From: DATFYI01 sp035315125
GTDB lineage: Bacteria; Chloroflexota; Anaerolineae; Anaerolineales; Anaerolineaceae
Direction of reading: 5' to 3'
DNA length: 8,130 nucleotides
Assembly: GCA_035315125.1 (NCBI GenBank)
Contig: DATFYI010000033.1
Coordinates: 1 to 8,130, forward strand
The notes under the pieces were generated by a model. It worked only from the letters and a program-made list of their open reading frames with translations, was not told the DNA's origin and searched no databases. Shown in pieces: positions 1 through 6,967 of the stretch. Both the position numbers and the translations under genes were made by a program. Within the stretch, counting starts at the first letter, position 1. The number at the start of each line of letters is the position of its first letter.

Positions 1-1758
1 TCCAACACGATTGGCCAGTTGAATCTGGATCTCCTGCAAAGCTTGCTCAGCCTGAACGCGTTCTTTGATCTCACGCTGGCTGGCTTCATACAGACGGGTA
101 TTTTCGATCACGATAGCAGCCTGGTCCGCAAACAAACTGACCAGGCGAATTTCATCCCCCTCAAACCGGCCGGCTTTAATAGTGTCTGCAATATTGATAA
201 CACCGATAATTCGGTCTCCAATTTTCAGGGGTAAACCCAGCACTCGTTTAATTCCGGCTTGGTTGAATGGTTTAGCTCTACCTGGCCAGCGGGAATGGTC
301 TTCAATCATTAACGGCTGTCCGGTTTGCAATATGCGTCCAGAAACTCCTTCACCCATCTGCAGAATGGTACCCACAAAATCGCCTGGCAGATTATAGCTG
401 ATTACCAGCTCCAGGCTCTTTCCATCCGGTCGAACCAGGTATAACCCACCCACTTGGGCTCCCAGCAAACTGACAGATCGACTAACAATGGATTGCAGCA
501 GTTTATTGATATTCCTCTGGGAATTAATCTCCAAAAAGGTATCATAAAGGGCTCGTATTTCTTTTACCCGCCTGTTCAAAGCCTGTTCAGATTGTTTTCG
601 TTCAGATATATCGTAAATAAACCCACTCCAATATTGGATACGCCCGAGTTCATCCATTACCGGTTGAGAATCATTATGGATCCAGACTATCTGTCCTTCT
701 CGCCCAATCAGGCGGTATTCGATCTCAAAAGGGCTGCCGGTTTGATTCGCACGCTCGAATTCTGATAAGACCATTTCACGATCATCAGGATGAATTAAAT
801 TCAAATACAACCCCGGATCAGAAACCCATTCGCCGGCAGAATATCCAAGCAAGTTCTTTACCTGTGGACTCACATATAAAAGTGAGCTAATCCCACCCCC
901 TGAACTCGTATAAATAACAGCCTTGATTTGTTCAACCAACCACTGGTATTTGCGTTCTGTTTGGTTAAGATTTTCGCCAATTTGCTTATGGTTGGTGATG
1001 TCATAGGTTCCCACCATAATGCGCTGGATACTGGAATGATCCTGGTTCCACTCAGGCCGGATTAAAAAGCGCAGCCAGCGGGTTTCATTTGAACGTGTAA
1101 TCAACCTGATCTCATCTCGCTGGGGTATCTGTCCTGCCAGAATAGATTCGCAGATTTCTTTTACATATGGCAGGTCATCCGGATAAATCAGGCCGATCCA
1201 ACCGTCCCGGTCAATCAATCCTTGATTGGTATATCCGCAATCAGATTCCCCGGTATTTGAAACCCATTCCAGAATAAAATTTCCGTCCCCGGTAACCAGA
1301 AACGAACAAACATTATCCACTGTGTTTTGGGTTATTTGTTTGAAATAATCTCTGCTTATCTGAGCTTGTTTGGATTTACGTGACTGGAAGTTCAGAACCT
1401 GAAGGGTTTGCGAAAGTTTCTCAATGTCTGCTGTTTTTTTGAGCAAATAATTCGCCGCACCGTTTTTGATAGCATCCACTGCAAGCCGGACAGAAGCATT
1501 TCTGGTCAAGACGACCACAGGTAAGTCTGGATGGTACATCCGGATAGCCTTTAGAAGCTGTAAGTCTTTATTTCCAAAAGCTTCTAAATCAACCAGCCCA
1601 AGGTCGTAATCCGTCCCGTTAATCTTCTTTTGAAATGCAGCGTGCGTAGTTGCGGGAATGATTTCAAAGATATCTGACTGTGATTGCAGCATCCTTCGGA
1701 TTATTCTACGATCTGAAAGATTTGAATCAACGTAAAGGACGCGGATCAGTTCATTCAT
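1..1758 (-). CDS. Receiver-PAS-PAS-GAF signalling protein, C-terminus outside window (partial)
   Basis: I translated this frame by hand; it is open from the ATG at 1758 to the window edge (586 codons, no stop), so the C-terminal output domain is not visible. Residues about 5-120 form a response-regulator receiver domain: D11, phospho-acceptor D57 (in LGLVDLEAF), T85 and K107 are in the expected places, but the second acidic-pocket residue is S12. Two PAS domains follow (about 150-258, with YPDD; about 272-385, with HPDD and the exit motif YDISERKQ). A short helix then leads to a GAF domain (about 403-556) and a coiled-coil start (557-586). The ATG overlaps the upstream cyclase gene by 8 bases (ATGAATGA), with a weak GGAAAG Shine-Dalgarno (1767-1772) 8 bases before it, suggesting translational coupling. 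The missing end could be a histidine kinase, GGDEF or other output; the visible part cannot decide. It is probably a cytoplasmic sensor, as no membrane segment is seen. Confidence 0.9.
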   Translation of the reverse strand, partial: MNELIRVLYVDSNLSDRRIIRRMLQSQSDIFEIIPATTHAAFQKKINGTDYDLGLVDLEAFGNKDLQLLKAIRMYHPDLPVVVLTRNASVRLAVDAIKNGAANYLLKKTADIEKLSQTLQVLNFQSRKSKQAQISRDYFKQITQNTVDNVCSFLVTGDGNFILEWVSNTGESDCGYTNQGLIDRDGWIGLIYPDDLPYVKEICESILAGQIPQRDEIRLITRSNETRWLRFLIRPEWNQDHSSIQRIMVGTYDITNHKQIGENLNQTERKYQWLVEQIKAVIYTSSGGGISSLLYVSPQVKNLLGYSAGEWVSDPGLYLNLIHPDDREMVLSEFERANQTGSPFEIEYRLIGREGQIVWIHNDSQPVMDELGRIQYWSGFIYDISERKQSEQALNRRVKEIRALYDTFLEINSQRNINKLLQSIVSRSVSLLGAQVGGLYLVRPDGKSLELVISYNLPGDFVGTILQMGEGVSGRILQTGQPLMIEDHSRWPGRAKPFNQAGIKRVLGLPLKIGDRIIGVINIADTIKAGRFEGDEIRLVSLFADQAAIVIENTRLYEASQREIKERVQAEQALQEIQIQLANRVG

Positions 1759-3751
1759 CTTGAAGGCTTTCCGCCACAATGGCTCGATCGCGCCCCTGCA
1801 TTTTTGCCTGGTAAAGGGCTTTGTCGGCTGCTCTCAGCACTTCAGCAGAAGTTGTGCCGTGCTGCGGCCAACTAGAAATGCCAATCGAGATCGTTAAATT
1901 TTCTAAAGGGTAATCTTCAATCTGAATGAGCATTTCTTTTACGTTTTGGCGGAGTTCCTCAGCGCGCTGCAAACCAATTTCAATTGAAGCTTCAGGTAAC
2001 ACCAATAGAAATTCATCTCCGCCGTAACGCGAAAGGATATCCCCTGCTCTGAACATTTTCTTGAGCAGCTTGCCAAGCCCTCGCAACAGCTCATCCCCAC
2101 TCAAATGACCGTAGCGGTCATTGAATGCTTTAAAATGGTCCAGATCAACCATCAGCAATGTCACCGAATGCCCTGAACGTTCTGCCCGGCGCAGCTCATG
2201 TTCAAGGCTTTCTTGCATGTAATAGCGGTTAAATAGGGTTGTTAGCGGGTCCCGGATAGCCTGCTCGTGCAGATTGTCCCGAAGTTGCAAGTTTGATAGC
2301 GCCAAACCAATTTGATCAGCAACTGCAGCGGCTAACTGTTGATGGGGCTCGCCTAGCGCAAGTGCATTCTTGTTGGTTTCTATGTAAAAGAGTCCAACAG
2401 CTATTCCTTCCGACATTACAGGAACACACAATGTGCTGGCTGGCGGCGGGTTACTGATGTGACGACAGAGTAAACCATTGCGTGTATCCGGAACCAAATG
2501 GGAACGGCTACGCCGGATTGCCCAACAGTCATCTTCCATAAAGCTCGGTATCGTTTTTGTAGATTGCCCCCAAGACGTACGTGGCTCTAGCCAAAGATGA
2601 GCGCTGTCCTGTATCAATAATGCACCAGATGTGTTTGGAAATAATTGGGCGGCCGATTGTGCTACAACCGTGAAAGCTTCTAACGGATTCAAACAAACCT
2701 GCAGCGTATTGCTCATTTCTGTCAGGAGGGTTATCTCCTGGGTGCGGCTCTCAAGTTCTTTTACCCGTTGCGCCAGTTGTTTCTGGGCATCCTTCAGTGC
2801 TTGTTCAGCCTGCTTCCATTCGGTAATATCCCGGACGATCGACAAAACCTCGTTTGGCCCACTTACGACAAGGCGAGCCTCATATGTTCGGATCCCTTCC
2901 TCCATAGCAAGCTGATATTCAAATATTTGCATGGTTTCAGTATCCAGAGTTTTCTGGATATATTGTAAACAAAGCTCAGCAGTTGAGGGTGGAAAAATTG
3001 CAGCGATCTTTTTACCAATAATATCTTGAGGTTGAAGGTAGAACTTATCGGGGCTATTACTACTATAATTCAAAAATTCCCCACTGCGGGATGCCAGAAA
3101 CATTAAATCGGGAACAGCATCGAGTATGGCCTTATTCCTGGCTTCGCTTTCCCTCAACGCTTCTTCTGCACGCTTTCGCTCGGACAGCTCTATTTGGCTT
3201 GACTCATATAGACGTCCATTTTCAATGGCAATGGCGGCCTGATCCGCAAAAAGACTCACAAGACGAATATCATCTTCACTGAAAGGCCCAACCTGGTTGT
3301 CATCGGTAAGTGTAATAACGCCAATAATCCTTTCACCAATCCTTAATGGCACACCCAAAGCCCGGCGAAAAGGACTGCCAGTATAAACGACAGCCTTTCC
3401 TTCCCAAAGCTGGTAATCATCGACCATAAAAGGCTTACCGTCAACTGCAATCTGTCCGGCCAAACCTTCCCCATATTGCAAAACTGTACCGATATACCTC
3501 TCCGGTAAGTTGTGGCTGACTGCAACCTCCAGGCTCTTACCATCCGGTCGTACCAGATAGACAGCTCCCATCGGAGTGCCGATCAAATCGGCTGCACGAG
3601 CAACAATAGATTTTAGTAAAGTGGGAAGATCGAGTTGCAAATTAATTTGTAATGAAGTTGTATAGAGCGCTTCCAACTCCTGGGCTCTTCGCACCAGATT
3701 AAGATCCGCCTGCTTATGAATTGTTTTACTCGCCTGACCATTTTTTGTCAT
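1751..3751 (-). CDS. GAF-PAS-GAF-GGDEF diguanylate cyclase
   Basis: A complete 666-residue soluble sensor that probably makes cyclic di-GMP from two GTP. In order: GAF1 (about 25-185), PAS (about 200-312, ending with RDITEWKQAEQAL), coiled coil (about 313-345), GAF2 (about 345-490) and GGDEF (about 497-660). GAF2 has the CWAIRRSRSH and LCVPV signatures common in GAF domains of cyclases. The catalytic motif GGDEF is intact at 577-581. D536 (VDLDHF), N544 and D553 (GHLSGDELL) match the metal- and substrate-binding positions. An RxxD motif (RAGD, 568-571) lies exactly five residues before GGDEF, the usual product-inhibition I-site. No EAL or HD-GYP domain is present, so synthesis only is expected. 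The gene starts 25 bases after the DUF92 stop and overlaps the next gene by 8 bases, so it is probably an operon middle gene. The RBS is weak (A-rich, purine-only stretch). GAF1 is closely similar to the GAF of the neighbouring gene. The input ligands are unknown. Confidence 0.95.
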   Translation of the reverse strand: MTKNGQASKTIHKQADLNLVRRAQELEALYTTSLQINLQLDLPTLLKSIVARAADLIGTPMGAVYLVRPDGKSLEVAVSHNLPERYIGTVLQYGEGLAGQIAVDGKPFMVDDYQLWEGKAVVYTGSPFRRALGVPLRIGERIIGVITLTDDNQVGPFSEDDIRLVSLFADQAAIAIENGRLYESSQIELSERKRAEEALRESEARNKAILDAVPDLMFLASRSGEFLNYSSNSPDKFYLQPQDIIGKKIAAIFPPSTAELCLQYIQKTLDTETMQIFEYQLAMEEGIRTYEARLVVSGPNEVLSIVRDITEWKQAEQALKDAQKQLAQRVKELESRTQEITLLTEMSNTLQVCLNPLEAFTVVAQSAAQLFPNTSGALLIQDSAHLWLEPRTSWGQSTKTIPSFMEDDCWAIRRSRSHLVPDTRNGLLCRHISNPPPASTLCVPVMSEGIAVGLFYIETNKNALALGEPHQQLAAAVADQIGLALSNLQLRDNLHEQAIRDPLTTLFNRYYMQESLEHELRRAERSGHSVTLLMVDLDHFKAFNDRYGHLSGDELLRGLGKLLKKMFRAGDILSRYGGDEFLLVLPEASIEIGLQRAEELRQNVKEMLIQIEDYPLENLTISIGISSWPQHGTTSAEVLRAADKALYQAKMQGRDRAIVAESLQDE

Positions 3752-3776
3752 TTTCTTTGGATTTTCCCCATCCGTA

Positions 3777-4622
3777 TCATATGATGCTCAGTCCGAATAA
3801 AACCTGCAACCAGATAACTGCAATTACTGCCAGACCAGCACCGCCGGCGGCGCAAGCAATGTTCACCCAATCATTATTCAACCAGGGCCAGCCCCTCTTA
3901 AGGGTTGTAAGGCTGCCACAAGTATGATAAGGATGTCGTTCAGTCTCTTTTTGGCATACTGGACAGGTATAGATTGCCTGAATACTGGCCCCGAGCAATG
4001 AATCAAGCAGACTGCCGCCTAGGCCTGCCAGGCTGAGTAGCGCGATGAAAGACGCTTGCTGTAAGAAGCCCGAACTGATCGTATTACCCTGCCAGACTAT
4101 ACGCGCCAAAAGAGCAATTAATAAAGAACCGGCGAATGCGGAAATGCTCCCGGTCAGCGAAATACCACCAGATGTTCCCGGTTCCACAGGCATGCCAGTG
4201 GTGATCAAACGCGGCATACTTTTACTGAGGACTCCCAGCTCCGTTGCCCAGGTGTCTGCGTTGACCGCGGCGAGAGACCCGACAAATCCCAGCCAGGTCC
4301 AGGTTGATCCGGGTAGCAATTCATGTAGAATAACCATCAGACCGGCAATTCCTCCATTTGCCAGCACCTGTCCAGCATCCCGCTGAGAACCTTTTGAAAA
4401 TTTTTCTGCCAGCCCGCTCTTACGCAAACCAAAAAGTCGAGAAAAAAGGCTGGATGAGATAAAAAATCCAAGCAGCAAAACTGCCCAGGGTAAACCACCC
4501 AACCCAAAAATGATTGTTCCCAGCAGGATAGCAGCGATGGCTCCGCTCAGGCTGAGGGCATGTGCCCACCAGGCCAGTATGGAGACTAAGACTGCCAGAA
4601 CAAATCCGATCAAGACCTGCAT
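3777..4622 (-). CDS. DUF92/TMEM19-family integral membrane protein (prenyl-phosphate kinase-like)
   Basis: I chose the ATG at 4622 (281 residues) because AAGGAG lies 4 bases before it. The frame is open further up to a TTG at 4697, but that sits about 8 bases after the predicted transcription start and has no RBS. The protein is very hydrophobic with several transmembrane helices. It carries conserved DUF92 landmarks: KGSQRDAGQVLANGG (77-91), NADTWATELG (121-130), PGTSGGIS (148-155) and GGSLLDSLLGA (202-212). A C-terminal cluster C220-P-V-C223 with H230, H233 and C235 could bind a metal. The family includes plant and cyanobacterial VTE6, a phytyl-phosphate kinase that makes phytyl diphosphate; by family knowledge the substrate is a CTP- or NTP-dependent prenyl phosphate, but the bacterial function here is inferred only. 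It is the first gene behind a strong promoter and lies 25 bases before the diguanylate cyclase gene. Confidence 0.88.
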   Translation of the reverse strand: MQVLIGFVLAVLVSILAWWAHALSLSGAIAAILLGTIIFGLGGLPWAVLLLGFFISSSLFSRLFGLRKSGLAEKFSKGSQRDAGQVLANGGIAGLMVILHELLPGSTWTWLGFVGSLAAVNADTWATELGVLSKSMPRLITTGMPVEPGTSGGISLTGSISAFAGSLLIALLARIVWQGNTISSGFLQQASFIALLSLAGLGGSLLDSLLGASIQAIYTCPVCQKETERHPYHTCGSLTTLKRGWPWLNNDWVNIACAAGGAGLAVIAVIWLQVLFGLSII

Positions 4623-4626
4623 GAAA

Positions 4627-4632
4627 CTCCTT
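4627..4632 (-). promoter_or_regulatory. Shine-Dalgarno that sets the DUF92 gene start
   Basis: On the minus strand AAGGAG is followed by TTTC and the ATG at 4622. This is the clearest ribosome-binding site in the window and the reason to reject the longer TTG-started reading frame. The 4-base spacing is slightly short but workable. Confidence 0.75.
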
Positions 4633-4711
4633 AAGAGCGGTATGCTTTTTGTTGGTTTTATGACCTTTATCATTTTATTCGATGAGAGGGATCCCAAGCT
4701 ACTTAAATATC

Positions 4712-4740
4712 ATTATATCTATGTTCCATATGCTTTTCAA
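4712..4740 (-). promoter_or_regulatory. Sigma70-type promoter for the DUF92-signalling operon
   Basis: Minus-strand reading gives a -35 box TTGAAA (4740-4735) and a perfect -10 box TATAAT (4717-4712), separated by exactly 17 bases. Transcription should start near 4705, giving a leader of about 83 bases before the ATG at 4622. It probably transcribes the DUF92, diguanylate cyclase and receiver-PAS-GAF genes, which are closely packed. The leader contains a GGGATCCC palindrome (4688-4695) of unknown meaning. Confidence 0.75.
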
Positions 4741-4771
4741 ATAATGAACGTCCCCCGGATCAGCATTATTT
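4739..4771 (-). repeat. 8-base inverted repeat at the end of the PH-domain gene and the operon -35 box
   Basis: AAATAATG (4739-4746) and CATTATTT (4764-4771) are perfect inverted arms separated by 17 bases. One arm contains the TAA stop of the PH-domain gene (4766-4768), and the other overlaps the first bases of the -35 box TTGAAA. The arms are AT-rich and no run of U follows, so a classical intrinsic terminator is unlikely. An operator for a dimeric regulator, or chance in AT-rich DNA, are the alternatives. Confidence 0.4.
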
Positions 4772-5665
4772 CATGAAAAAGGTCGCGATTATCAGTAAGA
4801 TCGGGGTGAGTGAAGAGCAGGCCAATAACAAATATGAAACGGGTCGCTGCTCCAGCCGGCGGTAGAAATACATGCCAATAACAAGATCAATAAGGAATGC
4901 AAAGCTTGCTAAAACGGGCAAGAGCAGCAATTGCTCTGGCGGTCCTGGCGGAAGGGGTTGGTTATTTCCATCAAAACCTAAGGAAATACTGGAACGGGTC
5001 GGGATGAGCAAACTATCCAGGACAAAGAGAGTCATGGTTAAAAAGAGGCCGGCTAACATCATATAACGGGCGGCTCGATCGTTCCAAATTTGTTGTAGGT
5101 ATGCTGCTGGTTGGGTTGAATGAGAAGGAAGGGGTGCAAGACTGCCTAATTCGGTCGTGCGTTGAAAGGTGCGAACGAAAGCTTTTAAGTTTTCTGGTGA
5201 GATGGCGTAGATCTTTTTGGGTGTAGCGATCAACAGCATAGATGCAAGCTCAGAACTCATAAATTCTACCGGCCCCAGGTCTTGAATGTTGCGGACACCC
5301 AGGATGGCCCCCGGTAAATAGAAATGTGGTAGAGGCAGTCGAAAACCCAATTCTTCAACCGGCCGTATCCATTCAACATCCGGTAGGGGAATATCTTCAG
5401 CGCGTAGACCCCAACGAAGTCGAAGTCCATCGCGTTCTATGGTATAGCTGGCCTGTAATAAAGCATAACCGCGATACATCACGAATGGTATGGGTGCAGT
5501 AAAAACCAACGCAAGCAAGAGCAGCAGAACGAAATAAGAGCCGACCGACTCTTGAAAGGCCAACCAAAAGCTGGAAATGCTACCCGCCAATAAAAAAACA
5601 GCAATCAAGCCGTGAACGATCAGTCCTTGGCGCCTGGGGGGAAAGAAAATGTTTGTAAGCTCCAT
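4766..5665 (-). CDS. Membrane protein with a bacterial PH-like domain and five predicted helices
   Basis: Read from the ATG at 5665 the product has 299 residues. The frame extends 12 codons further to a TTG at 5701 inside the aminotransferase gene, but the ATG fits the neighbour better: it lies 5 bases after that gene's stop. No clear Shine-Dalgarno is visible, so translation may rely on coupling. Hydrophobic helices are at about 15-37 and 42-66, then a soluble domain (about 68-168), then helices at about 202-221, 246-268 and 277-297. The soluble part begins YTIERDGLRLRWG, has IPLPDVEWIRP, and ends with a YAISPENLKAFV-type strand-helix; this pattern resembles bacterial PH-like domains (bPH family), which follow a membrane hairpin and adopt a beta-sandwich with a C-terminal helix. 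Function is unknown. An envelope role is likely from topology only. It is the second gene after the aminotransferase, but a direct functional link is not evident. Confidence 0.82.
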   Translation of the reverse strand: MELTNIFFPPRRQGLIVHGLIAVFLLAGSISSFWLAFQESVGSYFVLLLLLALVFTAPIPFVMYRGYALLQASYTIERDGLRLRWGLRAEDIPLPDVEWIRPVEELGFRLPLPHFYLPGAILGVRNIQDLGPVEFMSSELASMLLIATPKKIYAISPENLKAFVRTFQRTTELGSLAPLPSHSTQPAAYLQQIWNDRAARYMMLAGLFLTMTLFVLDSLLIPTRSSISLGFDGNNQPLPPGPPEQLLLLPVLASFAFLIDLVIGMYFYRRLEQRPVSYLLLACSSLTPILLIIATFFMK

Positions 5666-5670
5666 TTGGA

Positions 5671-6861
5671 TTAATGTAGACAGTCTGCCAGAGCCAGGCA
5701 AACTTGCTCGACCTGCGCCTCGCTCATCTTACTTGAGAATGGCAGAGCTAAACCGCGCCTGCCCAGGTCTTCAGTGACAGGAAAATCACCAGGACGGTAA
5801 CCAAACCGCTCGACCATATACGGTTGGAGGTGGATCGGTAGAAAATATGGGCGAACAGGAATACCCCTCTCAGACAATTTTTCTGCAACCAGCGATCGAT
5901 CGATCTCTGGCGCGAGGCGGATGACGTAAACGAACCAGCTTACCCGGGTTGTGGTCTCGACCAATTGGGGCGGCTCGATCCCAGGGATTTCTTCCAGGCG
6001 AGATTGATACCAATCGGCAACTTTCTGGCGGGCCGAGAGCAGTTCTTCCAGTCGTGACATCTGTACCGCGCCCATAACGGCGCTCATTTCATCCAAACGG
6101 TAGTTGTAACCCAAAAAAGTGTGCTGCAGCCATGTATCGCCCGGCGCTCGGCCCTGATTACGCAGAGCACGCATCAGGTCGGCTGCTTCATCGTCATTGG
6201 TAATAATCATCCCGCCTTCACCGGTTGTGATCTGTTTATTAGGATAAAAAGCAAATACACCATAATTCCCCAAAGTACCCGCTTTTTTTCCACAATATTC
6301 AGCGCCCAACGCCTCACAAGCGTCTTCGATCAGTCGCAAATTGTATTTACAACTTATCCTTTGCAACTCAGATAGATCTGCGGGCTGGCCAAAGACATCT
6401 ACTGCCAGGATAGCTTTCAATTTTCCGGGCTTCGGGGCGCCTTGGCGGGGTAGCCAACGTTGTGTAGCCGATCCGCCGCCATCGATCAAATCCCTGGCGG
6501 CGGCTTGAACCTGATCTGTATCCATATTGCCAGTCAGGGGATCTACATCGATAAAGATCGGGATAGCATTTTCATACAGAAGAACATTGGTGGATGCAAC
6601 AAAAGAGAAAGGGGTAGTAATGACATAGTCGGTCGCTCCTATACCGGCGGCCCGAACACAAAGATGTAAGCCGGCCGTACCTGAACTGACACCGATGGCA
6701 TGGCGGCTACCAAAAAACGTACGGAAGGCAGTTTCAAACGCTTCAATTTGTGGTCCCATGCTCAGATTCGGTGTAGAGACAACCGCCAGAACAGCCTGAC
6801 GCTCGGCATCTGTCAAGTCGGGATAGGACATCGGTATGATTACAGGTGGTTTATTCTTCAT
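5671..6861 (-). CDS. DegT/DnrJ/EryC1/StrS-family PLP-dependent sugar aminotransferase
   Basis: A 396-residue fold-type I aminotransferase, normal length for the family, which transfers an amino group (usually from glutamate) to a nucleotide-linked keto-sugar for surface polysaccharide, O-antigen or glycan synthesis. Visible landmarks: phosphate-binding SSGTAG (59-64), the TTPFSFVAS segment (82-90), FGQPADL (157-163), the cofactor-ring aspartate D180 in EDACEALG, the Schiff-base lysine K209 in FYPNKQITTGEGG, and the GYNYRLDEMSA signature (251-261). A polar, Gly/Pro-rich insertion (about 127-147) separates the usual DPxTxNMD strand region from the KAILAVDVFGQP strand. All catalytic residues are present, so it should be active. 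The precise sugar cannot be read from sequence, and no sugar dehydratase, epimerase or glycosyltransferase is next to it here. It starts the leftward gene pair at a divergent promoter region and has no recognisable Shine-Dalgarno. Confidence 0.95.
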   Translation of the reverse strand: MKNKPPVIIPMSYPDLTDAERQAVLAVVSTPNLSMGPQIEAFETAFRTFFGSRHAIGVSSGTAGLHLCVRAAGIGATDYVITTPFSFVASTNVLLYENAIPIFIDVDPLTGNMDTDQVQAAARDLIDGGGSATQRWLPRQGAPKPGKLKAILAVDVFGQPADLSELQRISCKYNLRLIEDACEALGAEYCGKKAGTLGNYGVFAFYPNKQITTGEGGMIITNDDEAADLMRALRNQGRAPGDTWLQHTFLGYNYRLDEMSAVMGAVQMSRLEELLSARQKVADWYQSRLEEIPGIEPPQLVETTTRVSWFVYVIRLAPEIDRSLVAEKLSERGIPVRPYFLPIHLQPYMVERFGYRPGDFPVTEDLGRRGLALPFSSKMSEAQVEQVCLALADCLH

Positions 6862-6867
6862 GGGGTG

Positions 6868-6873
6868 ATTCTA
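6868..6873 (-). promoter_or_regulatory. Possible -10 element directly before the aminotransferase ATG
   Basis: Minus-strand TAGAAT ends 6 bases before the ATG at 6861, the same spacing as for the divergent dnaJ-like gene. No good -35 box lies 16-18 bases upstream, and the surrounding DNA is so AT-rich that other -10-like hexamers occur (a TATAAT and a TACAAT further up). I consider this a weak candidate only. Confidence 0.25.
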
Positions 6874-6931
6874 CTACATAAGAGAATTGTATATATTGAA
6901 TTAAAATTATATTAGATATTGCTTCTCTCTC

Positions 6932-6961
6932 TTGACTTCGAATGGATGGTCATCATACAAT
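6932..6961 (+). promoter_or_regulatory. Sigma70-type promoter of the dnaJ-like gene
   Basis: TTGACT (6932-6937) and TACAAT (6956-6961) are separated by 18 bases; each matches consensus in five of six positions. The predicted start of transcription, about 7 bases after the -10 box, falls at or next to the ATG at 6968. That would leave no leader and no Shine-Dalgarno. The TTG of the -35 box is also in frame with the gene and would be a false upstream start. Confidence 0.65.
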
Positions 6962-6967
6962 GATCCT

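Larger units (their letters stand above)
6862..6967. promoter_or_regulatory. Divergent AT-rich intergenic region
   Basis: These 106 bases separate the leftward aminotransferase from the rightward dnaJ-like gene. The centre (about 6880-6920) is almost entirely A and T, typical of promoter DNA and of UP-element-like sequences. It must carry start signals for both directions. I see no CIRCE element (the inverted TTAGCACTC/GAGTGCTAA of HrcA-controlled chaperone genes) and no reading frame of any merit. Confidence 0.6.

Noticed and set aside
19..765. Plus-strand open frames opposite the receiver-PAS-GAF gene
   Set aside because: The minus strand shows continuous GAF and PAS motifs here, so these frames are shadows.
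4623..4697. 25-residue N-terminal extension of the DUF92 protein starting at a TTG
   Set aside because: The TTG has no ribosome-binding site and lies just after the predicted transcription start, while a strong AAGGAG precedes the ATG at 4622, where the first hydrophobic helix begins.
4739..4771. Rho-independent terminator after the PH-domain gene
   Set aside because: The stem is AT-rich with a 17-base loop and is not followed by a run of U.
5666..5701. TTG start of the PH-domain gene inside the aminotransferase gene
   Set aside because: The extra residues are polar and not conserved-looking; the ATG 5 bases after the upstream stop is the simpler choice.
6932..6967. 12-residue N-terminal extension of the dnaJ-like protein from a TTG
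   Set aside because: The TTG is part of the TTGACT -35 box, and the J domain starts naturally at the ATG at 6968.
6862..6967. CIRCE or other HrcA-type heat-shock operator before the dnaJ-like gene
   Set aside because: No TTAGCACTC/GAGTGCTAA-type inverted repeat is present in the region.
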